The notes under the pieces: generated by a model
Told to the model about the DNA's origin: nothing
What the model saw: only the letters and a program-made list of their open reading frames with translations
The model's database searches: none
In this document: positions 6,552-14,509 of the stretch, piece after piece
Layout of the letters: each line of letters starts with the position of its first letter
Position numbering within the stretch: the stretch's first letter is position 1
Assembly: GCA_900769075.1 (NCBI GenBank)
Contig: CAAGFE010000067.1
Coordinates: forward strand, 1-14,568
DNA: 14,568 nucleotides
DNA from: Clostridia bacterium
GTDB taxonomy: Bacteria; Bacillota; Clostridia; Christensenellales; Aristaeellaceae
Reading direction: 5' to 3'
Program-made: the position numbers and the translations under genes

Positions 6552-6571
6552 TACGACGCGATGAAAGCAGT

Positions 6572-6598
6572 GCCGGCGGCGGAGCCTCCTTCGCCGGC
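6572..6598 (+). repeat. Intergenic hairpin after the binding-protein gene
   Basis: GCCGGCG (6572-6578) pairs perfectly with CGCCGGC (6592-6598), with GGAG/CTCC able to pair inside the loop. No T-run follows. Hairpins here in sugar ABC operons often protect the upstream messenger so that binding protein exceeds permease; that role is inferred. Confidence 0.6.
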
Positions 6599-6636
6599 CT
6601 GCTTTCCCATCCGCAGGACGGTCTGGAGGGATCTTC

Positions 6637-7545
6637 GTGAGCAAAAACAGGAGCCGGGCTTTGTCGGGCGCGCGGGCGGCGGAACACGCCAAGGCATGGC
6701 TGATCATGCTGCCCAGCCTGGTGCTGATGACGTTCTTTGTGTGGGAGCCCCTGTTTGAGAGCGTCCGCATGAGCCTGTACAAGACGCGCAATGTGGAACT
6801 GGTGCGGTTCATCGGGCTGGACAATTATCTCAGCGTCATCCGGAAGGACGATTTCCTCCAGGCCCTCACCAACACCTTTTCCTATACCTTCTGGTCGCTG
6901 CTCATCGGCTTCCTGCTGCCGGTGGTGCTGGCCATCCTCATCGGTGAAACGCGCCGGGGGAAGGGCTTCTTCCGCACGGTGACCTATCTGCCCAACATGC
7001 TGCCGGGCCTGGCGGTCGTCATACTGTGGTCCTCCTTCTTTTCCGGCGGACAGACGGGCGTGCTGAACATCCTGCTGAGCAAGTTCGGCATTCCGCCCCA
7101 GACCTACCTGACCCGGGCGGACTGGGTCATCCCCATCATCATCATGATCGCCACCTGGAAGGGCGCGGGCGCGACGGCCCTCATCTACATGGCCAGCATC
7201 GCGGGGATCAGCCCCGAATTGTACGAGGCCGCCACCATCGACGGGGCCAATGTGGGGCAGCGTATCCTCCACATCCTGCTGCCCGCCATCCGCAAGCTGA
7301 TGGGAACGCTGCTGATCCTGCAGATCATTTCCGTGTTCCAGATCATGTACGAGCCCATGGTGCTGACCAAGGGCGGCCCGGACAATGCCTCGCTGTCGCT
7401 GATGCAGCTGATGTGGCAGTATGCCTTCGGCGGCGCGATGAATTACGGCAAGGCCTCCGCCGTGGCGGTGATCGTCACGATCATCCTGCTGCTGATGACC
7501 GCTGTGTACTCCTTCTTCAACCGCAGGGAATCCGACTGGGACTGA
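6637..7545 (+). CDS. CUT1 sugar ABC transporter permease (MalF/UgpA-like)
   Basis: The 302-residue inner component has about six membrane segments, near residues 20-42, 80-102, 113-136, 163-186, 218-238 and 273-295. The EAA loop that docks the ATPase is YEAATIDGANVGQRILHILL (196-215), followed by the expected P. The LTKGGPDNASLSL segment (243-255) is typical of MalF-type subunits. The start codon is GTG with GGAGGG 6 bases upstream. It would form a heterodimer with the next gene product and pass sugar from the secreted binding protein. No ATPase gene is present locally; CUT1 systems in Firmicutes commonly share an MsmK/MsiK-type ATPase encoded elsewhere. An 85-base gap with a hairpin separates it from the binding-protein gene. 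Confidence 0.95.
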   Translation: MSKNRSRALSGARAAEHAKAWLIMLPSLVLMTFFVWEPLFESVRMSLYKTRNVELVRFIGLDNYLSVIRKDDFLQALTNTFSYTFWSLLIGFLLPVVLAILIGETRRGKGFFRTVTYLPNMLPGLAVVILWSSFFSGGQTGVLNILLSKFGIPPQTYLTRADWVIPIIIMIATWKGAGATALIYMASIAGISPELYEAATIDGANVGQRILHILLPAIRKLMGTLLILQIISVFQIMYEPMVLTKGGPDNASLSLMQLMWQYAFGGAMNYGKASAVAVIVTIILLLMTAVYSFFNRRESDWD

Positions 7546-7562
7546 GAGGCTGGTGAACGCAT

Positions 7563-8432
7563 ATGAAAAAAGTGCAGTATACCGGTGTGATCCGGGCATA
7601 CGATACGCATTCCCCCTCCGTGAAGGCGGGCTATGCCCTCATCGTCCTCTTCTGCCTGCTGATGACGGTGGTGGCGCTCTTTCCGCTGGTGTGGGTCATC
7701 CTGGCGGGCTTCAAGGATCTGAAGGAATTCATGTCCAGCACGTCGCTCCTGCCCTCCTCCTTCAGCCTGAGCACCTATGCCCTCACCTGGAAGCAGCTGG
7801 ACATCGCCCGGAATTACCTCAACTCCTTCATCTCCGTGGCGGGCAGCGTGGTGTGCGCCATCGTCTTCAACGGTCTGCTGGGCTACGGCCTGGGCGTCCT
7901 CAAGCCCAAGGGCTGCGGCGTGGTCAAGAAGCTGGTCATGCTCTCCCTCCTCCTGCCCACCACCATCAGCATCGTGCCCCTGTTCATGAACATCCAGAAG
8001 CTGAACCTGGGCAATTCCTTCCTGCCGCTGTGGCTTTCCTTTGGCGCCAACGCGATGTATGTCATCCTTTTCGTGCAGTTCTTTGAATCCCTGCCCCGCT
8101 CCATCATCGAGGCGGGCCACATCGACGGCGCAAGCCAGCTGCAGACATTCTTCCGCATCGTGCTGCCGCTGTCCAAGCCCATCTGCGCGGTGATCGCCAT
8201 CTTTGCCGTCAATGCCGCCTGGTCGGACTTCCTGCTGCCCTACCTGGTGCTGCGCGGCGCCGCCAAGCAGACGGTGATGGTCCGCCTCTTCGTCTTCAGC
8301 ACCGAGCAGACCGTCAACGCCGACGCGATGATGCGCTCCGTGGTGTTCTCCATGATTCCGCCGATCCTTCTGTTCTTCATCTTCCAGAAGCAGCTGACCG
8401 AAAACGCCGTTTCTGTGGGCATCAAGGGCTGA
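7563..8432 (+). CDS. CUT1 sugar ABC transporter permease (MalG/LacG-like)
   Basis: The 289-residue partner permease has about six membrane segments, starting near residues 23-45 and ending near 258-275. The EAA loop is EAGHIDGASQLQTFFRIVLP (183-202). The C-terminus TENAVSVGIKG carries the end signature usual for MalG-type subunits. The ATG is 17 bases after the stop of the first permease, so translation is probably coupled; the ribosome binding site is modest (GAGAGG overlapping the previous stop, or GGTG closer in). It completes the translocation pore for the glucoside transporter. Confidence 0.95.
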   Translation: MKKVQYTGVIRAYDTHSPSVKAGYALIVLFCLLMTVVALFPLVWVILAGFKDLKEFMSSTSLLPSSFSLSTYALTWKQLDIARNYLNSFISVAGSVVCAIVFNGLLGYGLGVLKPKGCGVVKKLVMLSLLLPTTISIVPLFMNIQKLNLGNSFLPLWLSFGANAMYVILFVQFFESLPRSIIEAGHIDGASQLQTFFRIVLPLSKPICAVIAIFAVNAAWSDFLLPYLVLRGAAKQTVMVRLFVFSTEQTVNADAMMRSVVFSMIPPILLFFIFQKQLTENAVSVGIKG

Positions 8433-8467
8433 CGAGGGCCCGAATACACAAGTTGGGGGAGATTCCT

Positions 8468-10762
8468 GTGGCAAAAGCAGCAGATGTCTATTATGCGGTG
8501 GATCCGTGGAAGGTGATCGAAAGGGGCTTTGATCCTGCCCATGCCCGCGTGAGCGAGTCCGTTTTTTCCCTGGCCAACGAGTCCATGGGGGTGCGCGGCT
8601 GCTTCGACGAGGGCGGCAGCGCGGACAGCCTGCGGGGCGCCTATGTCAACGGCGTCTACGAGCTGGAGCAGCTCAGCCGCTCCTACCGGGGCATCATCGA
8701 CAAGTCCCATTTCATGATCCCCTGCGCGGAGTGGCTGATGTGCCGCATCGTGCTGGACGGGGAAACCATCGACCTGGGCAAGGTGCGCTTCACCGATTTC
8801 ACCCGGGAGCTGGACATGCGCGCCGGGACGCTGACGCGCAGCTTCGTCTGGACGACCGCCTCCGGCAAGGTGCTGCGGCTGACCTTCCTGCGCTTTGTGG
8901 ACATGGTGCACCGGGACAGGGCCTATCAGCGCATCACCTTGGAGCCGGTCAACTTCTCCGGCAGCGTGGAATTCACCGCCATGCTCTCCTTCGACACGGT
9001 GCATGAGGGCCGCCGGCGGTGCTTTTGGCAGGAAACCCGCGTCAAGGCGGATGGTCATCGCATGCTGCTCCAGTCCCGCACGGGCCAATCCGGGCAGGAG
9101 GTCTTTGCCGGCGCGCTGGTGGATATCCCCGCTGCGACCACCGTCAGCACAGGCGAAAAGTCCGCCGCCATCTCCGCCGTCCTTCCCCTGACACAGGGCG
9201 TGGAAACCCATGCGGACAAGCGGGTGGTGATCCTCTTTGACGGCACCGGGGGCGATACGCTGCGCCAACGCGGCGCGGCAGCCCTTTCCGCCGCAGCGCA
9301 GGTCAGTCTGGACGAGGCCCTGGCGGCCCAGCGCGCCTATTGGGACAACTGGTGGCGCACCTCGGACATCCTGATCGAGCCCGCGGACGAAAAGGACCCG
9401 TCCGCCGTCGCGGCGGAGCAGCAGGGCATCCGCTTCTGCAGCTTCCAGCTGGCCCAGACCTACACCGGCGGGAGCATGCGTCACAACATCGGCGCGAAGG
9501 GACTGACCGGCGAGGCCTACAACGGGCATGCCTTCTGGGACACCGAGGCCTGCTGCCTGCCCTTCTACCTGTTCACCAACCCCGCCGCCGCCCGGGATCT
9601 GCTCCTATTCCGCTACAACACGCTGCCCATGGCCATCGAGCGCGCCAAAATGCTGGACTGCAAGGGCGCCTGCTACCCCATCGCCACCCTGAACGGCGAC
9701 GAGGCCTGCGCCCTGTGGCAGCATGCCAGTTTGCAGCTCCAGCCCAGCACGGCGGTGGCCTACGGCATCTGGCATTATGTGCACCTGACGGAAGATATGG
9801 ACTTCCTCTGGCGCTACGGCGCGGAGATGCTGCTGCAGATCGCCCGCTTCCTGGCCAGCCGCGTGGAGCTCGGCAGCACGACGGGCAAGTATGGCTTCTT
9901 TGGCGTCATGGGCCCGGACGAGTTCCACATGATGGTCAACAACAACGCCTACACCAACTACATGGGCATGCGCACCCTCGCCTGCGCGGCGGAGGTGCTG
10001 ACCCGGATGCAGCGCGAGCAGCCCGCCGCCTATGCCGCCCTGGCGGAAAAGACGTCCCTCCGGACGGAGGAAGCCGACCAATGGCAGCGCATCGCGGAGA
10101 ACATGTACATCCCCCAGGATGAAACGGGCCTGATCGAGCAGCATGACGGCTACTTCGATCTGCCCCACACGGACATCGGCGCCATCCCGGTGAGCGAGTT
10201 CCCCCTGTATGATCATTGGTCATACGACCGGATTTACCGCAGCGACATGATCAAGCAGCCCGATGTGCTGATGTTCCTGTTCCTGTACAGCTCCTCCTTC
10301 ACCCGGGAGGTCAAGCGCATCAACTACGACTTCTACGAGCCCCGGACGATCCATGAGTCCTCCCTGTCCCCGGCGATCCATTCCATTCTCGCCGCGGAGC
10401 TGGACAACATGGACGATGCGGTGCGCTTCTTCGGCTATGCCACCCGCCTGGATCTGGACAATTACAACCGCAACACCCGCGAGGGATTGCATACCACCAG
10501 CATCGCCATGGCCTGGCTCAATATCGTCTACGGCTTTGGCGGACTGCGCAGCGACGGGCCTCAGCTGGGGTTTGCGCCCCGTCTGCCCCAGCGGTGGAAG
10601 CGGCTGACCTTCTCGGTGGTGTACCGGGGGCGGGTGATCCGCATCTGCATGGAAAGGGACAGGACTTCCTTCCGCCTGGAGCAGGGCGATCCCCTGACGC
10701 TGCTGGTCTACGACCGGCCCTTCACCCTGACTGAAAAAGAACTGATTGTTCCCAGACAATGA
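8468..10762 (+). CDS. GH65 family disaccharide phosphorylase (first copy)
   Basis: The 764-residue cytoplasmic enzyme has no signal peptide and carries the GH65 layout: an N-terminal beta-sandwich, an (alpha/alpha)6 barrel from about residue 320, and a small C-terminal beta domain. The catalytic acid is E485 in GVMGPDEFHMMVNNNAYTN, and phosphate is bound by HESSLS (H629 onward). GH65 phosphorylases convert alpha-glucosides plus phosphate into beta-glucose 1-phosphate and a free acceptor. Maltose phosphorylases, as I recall them, read GPNEYE at the catalytic site, so GPDEFH argues for kojibiose-, nigerose-, trehalose- or another alpha-glucoside-type specificity; it is not assigned here. The start is GTG at 8468, with GGGGGAG 6-7 bases upstream; a TTG at 8453 is less likely. 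It follows the permease by 35 bases in the same operon. Confidence 0.93.
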   Translation: MAKAADVYYAVDPWKVIERGFDPAHARVSESVFSLANESMGVRGCFDEGGSADSLRGAYVNGVYELEQLSRSYRGIIDKSHFMIPCAEWLMCRIVLDGETIDLGKVRFTDFTRELDMRAGTLTRSFVWTTASGKVLRLTFLRFVDMVHRDRAYQRITLEPVNFSGSVEFTAMLSFDTVHEGRRRCFWQETRVKADGHRMLLQSRTGQSGQEVFAGALVDIPAATTVSTGEKSAAISAVLPLTQGVETHADKRVVILFDGTGGDTLRQRGAAALSAAAQVSLDEALAAQRAYWDNWWRTSDILIEPADEKDPSAVAAEQQGIRFCSFQLAQTYTGGSMRHNIGAKGLTGEAYNGHAFWDTEACCLPFYLFTNPAAARDLLLFRYNTLPMAIERAKMLDCKGACYPIATLNGDEACALWQHASLQLQPSTAVAYGIWHYVHLTEDMDFLWRYGAEMLLQIARFLASRVELGSTTGKYGFFGVMGPDEFHMMVNNNAYTNYMGMRTLACAAEVLTRMQREQPAAYAALAEKTSLRTEEADQWQRIAENMYIPQDETGLIEQHDGYFDLPHTDIGAIPVSEFPLYDHWSYDRIYRSDMIKQPDVLMFLFLYSSSFTREVKRINYDFYEPRTIHESSLSPAIHSILAAELDNMDDAVRFFGYATRLDLDNYNRNTREGLHTTSIAMAWLNIVYGFGGLRSDGPQLGFAPRLPQRWKRLTFSVVYRGRVIRICMERDRTSFRLEQGDPLTLLVYDRPFTLTEKELIVPRQ

Positions 10763-10767
10763 CCCGA

Positions 10768-11036
10768 GCAGACCCGCCTGCAGATTTGCTGATAAACAGA
10801 TACCCTGGGAGGTGTCGGAGGGCCCGCAGGCCCTCTGACTCCATTCGTATCGCGGGGCTTTGCCGCGCGGGCGGGGCGGTTTCGGCCTTTGCCGAAACCT
10901 TTCCTTACATTTTTCACGGCCGTCAGCTTTTGCTGACAGTGAAAAATGCCCGCTTCCGCAGAAGCGGATGCCCCTCCCTTCTCGAAAAAGTGGCCGCAGC
11001 CACTTTTTCGACACGCAGATCCGCCTGCAGATTTGC
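10768..11036 (+). repeat. 22-base direct repeats flanking the hairpin array
   Basis: GCAGA(C/T)CCGCCTGCAGATTTGC occurs at 10768-10789 and 11015-11036 in the same orientation with one mismatch, 247 bases apart. The downstream copy supplies the left arm of the terminator at 11019-11049. The upstream copy could therefore pair with the same right arm, closing a large loop around the array. Confidence 0.85.
10814..11011 (+). repeat. Tandem array of hairpins with shared loops, between the GH65 genes
   Basis: Six successive stem-loops with unrelated stems fill this gap: 10814-10839 (11 bp with one G-T pair, loop CGCA); 10851-10869 (7 pairs around a G-G mismatch, loop TTT); 10878-10899 (9 bp, loop CTTT); 10909-10947 (outer 9 bp ATTTTTCAC/GTGAAAAAT, inner GTCAGC/GCTGAC, loop TTTT); 10950-10967 (7 bp, loop CGCA); 10982-11011 (13 bp, loop CGCA). 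A seventh, 11019-11044, is listed as a terminator. Read on the minus strand, the CGCA loops become C(TGCG)G, which is the stable UNCG tetraloop form with its preferred closing pair. No credible gene is present. It resembles no riboswitch or CRISPR I know. Confidence 0.85.
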
Positions 11037-11049
11037 GGGCGGATTTTTT
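11019..11049 (+). terminator. Intrinsic terminator or attenuator before the second GH65 gene
   Basis: ATCCGCCTGC (11019-11028) pairs with GCGGGCGGAT (11035-11044; one T-G pair) around a 6-base loop, followed by a run of T to 11049. The AGGAGG of the next gene begins only five bases later. It would end most transcripts from the operon promoter, or act as an attenuator if the upstream repeat copy competes for the right arm. Confidence 0.75.
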
Positions 11050-11065
11050 CATCAGGAGGATGCAC

Positions 11066-13233
11066 ATGAGCAAGTGGACATTAAGCGGAAGCGGATACGA
11101 CAGGGAGCAGGCCGTGAAGGACGGCAGCCGTTTTCTGTGCGCAAACGGCTATCTGGGTCTGCGCGGCGCGGTGGAGGAGGCGGACAGCAGCTGCTTCCCG
11201 GCGATCACCCTGGCAGGGGTGTATGACCAGTATCAGGATCGCTGGCGGGAGCCGGTCAACGCGCCCCACTGCCTGACGGTCCGGGCGGCGTTCAACGGCA
11301 AGCCCCTGGGGATCGGCACAGCAGAGCCTGCTGCCCACAGCGCCGGGATTGACTACGGGGACGCGCTGTACCACCGGGAGACGGACTTCGGGCCCGTCGT
11401 CCTTGGCAGCGAACGCTTTGCGTCCATGGCGGAGCCCCACCTCATGTGCGACCGCACCGAGCTGCACTTTGCCGAGGACGGTGAGCTCAAGCTGTACGCC
11501 GGCATTTCCACCGACATCTGGGACATCAACGGCCCCCACCTGTTTGATTTTCAGGATCAGCAGGGGGAGGTCATGCTCGTCCGGGCTGTCACGGGCGAAA
11601 AGAAGATCACCGTGTCTTCCGCCCAGTGCATGGAGGCTGATTTTGCCGCCGGAGAGACCTTCGAGCGGACGGATCAGGGGTTGTTCCGCGTGCTGCGCTG
11701 CCAGGTCAGGCGGGGCGACGTGCTGAGCGTGGCCATCTTCGGCGCGGTGTATACCTCCCTGGATGCGGAGGATCCGGCGGGGGCGGCGCAGCGGCTCTGC
11801 CAATCCATGAAATCAAGGGGCTATGCGGATTGCCTTGCGGCTCATCGGGCCGCGTGGGCGGAGATCAGCCGCCAATCGGAAATCCTTCTGGAGGGCGACG
11901 ATGCCGCCGCGCTGGGGCTCCATGCCAGCCAGTATCACCTCAACAGCATCGCGCCCCGCCATGCCCGCAATCTGTCCATCCCGGCGCGGGGGCTGTCCGG
12001 CCAAACCTACAAGGGTGCAATCTTTTGGGATTCGGAGATCTTCTTCTTCCCCATGTTTGTGTATACCCAGCCGGACATTGCCCGTTCGCTCCTGGGCTAC
12101 CGCATCGAAACCCTGCCCGGCGCCATCAAAAAAGCCGCGGAATACGGTTTCCGCGGGGCGTTCTATGCCTGGGAGAGCCAGGAGGGCGGCGAGGAGGGCT
12201 GCACCAACTTCAACGTGGTGGACGTGTTTACCCATCGCCCCGTGCGCACCTATTTCCGGGACAAGCAGATCCACATTTCCGCCGACATCGCCTATGCCCT
12301 GCGCAGCTACCATGAGATCACGGGGGATCGCTCCCTGCTGGAGGCGGGCGGCGCGAGGGTCATCCTGGAATGCGCCCGCTTCTATATCAGCCGCGCTGCC
12401 TGCCATGCGGACCGGGAGACGGTGGATTTTGCCGACGTCATCGGCCCGGATGAATACCATGAGCGCGTGACGAACAACGCCTTCACTAACCGGATGATCC
12501 GCCACACGATGGAAAGCGCGCTGAAGCTGGGGGAGATTTTCGCGGATCGGGCGGACTGGTTTGACGGATTGCTCCGGGAGATGGATTACGAAAGGGACTG
12601 GCAGCTGCTGCGCGAGCTGTGCGGACGCATCTCTCCGCCCGTGATCCGCGACGGCGTGATCGAGCAGTTCGATGGGTATTTCGCCCTCGAGGACTGCTCG
12701 CTGGACACCGTGCGCGCGCGCCTGTGCCATCCCCGCGAATACTGGGGCGGGGATCACGGCGTGGCAGGGACGACGCAGATCATCAAGCAGGCGGATGTGA
12801 TCGCCATGATGGCCCTGTTCCCGGAGGATTTCTCCGCCGAAACGGTCGCCGCCAACTGGGCCTATTACGAGCCCCGCACGGAGCATGGCTCCAGCCTGTC
12901 GGCCTGCATGTATGCCCTGACCGCCTGCCGCCTGGGCAAACCGGAATGGCCTGGGATCTGTTCCTGCGCACCTCCGGCATCGACATGACGGGCGGCGGCA
13001 AGGAATGGGCGGGGGAAATCTACATCGGCGGCACCCATCCCGCGGCCAACGGCGGCGCATGGATGATCGTGGCCCTGGGCTTTGCCGGATTGGAGATGAA
13101 AAACGGACAGCCGGTCATCCACCCCCATTTGCCGGAGCAGATCGCCAGGCTGTCCTTCCCCATCACTGCGGGTGGTAAGCGCTTGCGCGTCACCGTGACC
13201 CATGATGGCGGTGTTATTGATTCAGATTCCTGA
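11066..13233 (+). CDS. GH65 family phosphorylase (second copy), with apparent frameshift
   Basis: Allowing one missing base near 12948, this gene encodes about 722 residues of a second GH65 phosphorylase. The catalytic acid is E463 in VIGPDEYHERVTNNAFTN and the phosphate site is EHGSSLS (H607 onward). The sequence AFYAWESQEGGEEGCTNFNV and the missing HESSLSP form set it apart from the first copy, so the two probably act on different linkages or chain lengths. The first frame runs from ATG 11066 (AGGAGG 6 bases upstream) to a stop ending at 12988. The conserved C-terminal part IYIGGTHPAANGGAWM (about 13021-13068) lies in another reading frame up to 13233. It may be a real mutation, a programmed shift, or an assembly error in a G run. 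The product without the tail would lack the C-terminal beta domain. Specificity is not assigned. Confidence 0.85.
12945..12954 (+). other. Apparent -1 base frameshift site in the second GH65 gene
   Basis: The frame reads ..GKPEW then P-G-I-C up to a stop at 12988. Adding one G to GG at 12948-12949 gives ..GKPEWAWDLFLRTSG and continues in the conserved C-terminal frame to 13233. The shift therefore lies within a few bases of 12948. The missing base falls in what would be a GGG run. Confidence 0.8.
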
Positions 13234-14230
13234 CGCTGGCGCGTTCCACCAGGTGCACGGGCAGAATGACATGTTTCTCTCCGATCGGCTCCTGGCGCAC
13301 CTGGGCCAGGATCATATCCGTGGCCAGGAAGCCCTTCTGCTCGGCATCCTGATGGATGGTCGTCAGGGCAGGGAAGGTGAGCTGGGACAGGTAATGATCG
13401 TCAAAGCCGACGATGGATTTGTCCCGGGGGATGGATACCCCGCATTCGTTCAGGCCCGCCATGACGCCCGCCGCCAGGATGTCCGCCGAGGCAAAGACGC
13501 CGGTGATTTCCGGCTTCGTGCTCAGCAGCCGGCCCAGCTTCTTGCCCTCCTGCACGGAGATCTCCTGGGTGAAAATCAGCGAGGGGTCAAAGGCGACGCC
13601 GTATTCTGCCAGCGCGCGGCGGTATCCCTGCAGGCGCAGGTCGATCACGCCGCCGGGCTGAATGGCGGGCGATGCAAAGGCGATGACCCGGTGCCCGTTT
13701 TCCAGCAGGTGCCGGGTGGCCATGTAGCCGCCCTGCTCGTCCTCCAGGCCGATGCTGCAGATGTCCGGATCATCCACATAGCTGTCGATGAGCACCAGCG
13801 GAATCCCCAGCTTTTTGACGGATTCAAAGAAGTCATCCGGATACAGCCCGGTGAGGATCAGCCCGGACAGCCGCCAGCTATGGATCAGGGAGGTCAGGGC
13901 TTCGGCGTCCTCGGTGGAACGGACCATCAGGTAGTACCCCTCATCACGGACGCGCTGTTCAACGCTGGCCATAATGGAAGACAGGAACGGGTCATCCACC
14001 GTGCTGCCCTTCGTCTGCGGCGTGATATGCGTGACCATGCCGATGATGGAAGAGTGATCATTGGCGAGGGAACGCGCCGTCATGCTGGGGACGTAGTGCT
14101 CCCGTTCGATGATCTCCCAGATCTTGGCGATCCGCTCGGCAGAAACGCGGCTTTTCCGGTTATGCACCACGTTTGATACTGTTGTGATGCTGACGCCGGC
14201 CTCCGCGGCGATATCCTTTAATGTGACCAT
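13214..14230 (-). CDS. LacI/GalR-family transcriptional regulator
   Basis: The 338-residue protein opens with a LacI helix-turn-helix, TLKDIAAEAGVSITTVSNVV (residues 3-22), then a hinge near YVPSMTARSLA (46-56). A periplasmic-binding-type sugar domain follows, with recognisable IIGMV, GLILTG, PLVLID, ITGVFASAD and SIVGFDD strands. It should bind a sugar or sugar phosphate derived from the imported glucoside and control the operon from 5073. ATG 14230 is chosen because GGAG lies 6 bases upstream; a TTG at 14242 in frame is less likely. Its stop codon overlaps the tail of the convergent second GH65 gene by 20 bases. A near-copy of the operon operator lies between its own -35 and -10, implying autorepression. 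The effector is unknown. Confidence 0.96.
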   Translation of the reverse strand: MVTLKDIAAEAGVSITTVSNVVHNRKSRVSAERIAKIWEIIEREHYVPSMTARSLANDHSSIIGMVTHITPQTKGSTVDDPFLSSIMASVEQRVRDEGYYLMVRSTEDAEALTSLIHSWRLSGLILTGLYPDDFFESVKKLGIPLVLIDSYVDDPDICSIGLEDEQGGYMATRHLLENGHRVIAFASPAIQPGGVIDLRLQGYRRALAEYGVAFDPSLIFTQEISVQEGKKLGRLLSTKPEITGVFASADILAAGVMAGLNECGVSIPRDKSIVGFDDHYLSQLTFPALTTIHQDAEQKGFLATDMILAQVRQEPIGEKHVILPVHLVERASVRNLNQ

Positions 14231-14258
14231 AGTCCGCTCCAATGCTTTTTCTTCGCGC

Positions 14259-14274
14259 GTATCCGCGGGGATAC
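14259..14274 (-). repeat. Leader hairpin of the LacI-family gene
   Basis: GTATCC and GGATAC arms (6 bp) around GCGG sit in the untranslated leader, between promoter and ribosome binding site. The leader hairpin of the operon at 5087-5102 also has GTAT/ATAC outer ends. Confidence 0.45.
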
Positions 14275-14286
14275 GGCAATACGAAT

Positions 14287-14315
14287 AGTATAACGGGTTT
14301 TGCGTTCAACTTCAA
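14287..14315 (-). promoter_or_regulatory. Promoter of the LacI-family gene
   Basis: On the minus strand TTGAAG (14310-14315), a 17-base spacer and TATACT (14287-14292) form a good sigma-A promoter, with a start near 14280 and a leader of about 50 bases. Confidence 0.78.
14297..14310 (-). promoter_or_regulatory. LacI-family operator within the regulator's promoter
   Basis: The minus strand reads GTTGAACGCAAAAC, identical at 12 of 14 positions to the palindrome at 5073-5086, including the central CG. It fills the spacer between -35 and -10, where binding would block polymerase. It is less symmetric than the operon site, so affinity may be lower. Confidence 0.65.
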
Positions 14316-14418
14316 GACCGCAGGATAAAAAAAGGTGCTGAGCTGCTTCTTTCCTGGCGTGGAGGCCGCATGGACAGGCGGATTCCGCGCCGGGATTTTG
14401 CCTTTCGGCGCAGGACGC

Positions 14419-14448
14419 AAAAAGAGGAGGCAAGCGAGTTGCCTCCTC
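14419..14448 (-). terminator. Intrinsic terminator for a leftward gene beyond the window
   Basis: GAGGAGGCAA (14424-14433) pairs perfectly with TTGCCTCCTC (14439-14448) around a 5-base loop. On the minus strand it is followed by five T (14419-14423 on the complement). It probably ends a transcript entering from the right edge, upstream of the LacI-family promoter. Confidence 0.75.
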
Positions 14449-14509
14449 ACTGACTGTCAAAAAAGTCAAGTGCTCAGTCACAGTCATTCGCCGTCGGCAG
14501 ACTGCAAAT

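Noticed and set aside
5097..6824. A 575-codon minus-strand frame opposite the binding-protein gene
   Set aside because: It is the antisense shadow of a clear signal-peptide protein; the composition is not protein-like.
10814..11011. CRISPR array or integron-like cassette array
   Set aside because: Stems are all different, spacing is irregular, there is no constant repeat, and no cas or integrase gene is present.
10759..11226. Plus-strand frame through the gap between the GH65 genes
   Set aside because: It is translated hairpin sequence continuing out of frame into the second GH65 gene; no family resemblance.
14218..14487. Minus-strand frame starting MTVTEHLTFLTVSEE
   Set aside because: It runs through the intrinsic terminator and the regulator promoter, and no ribosome binding site is seen.
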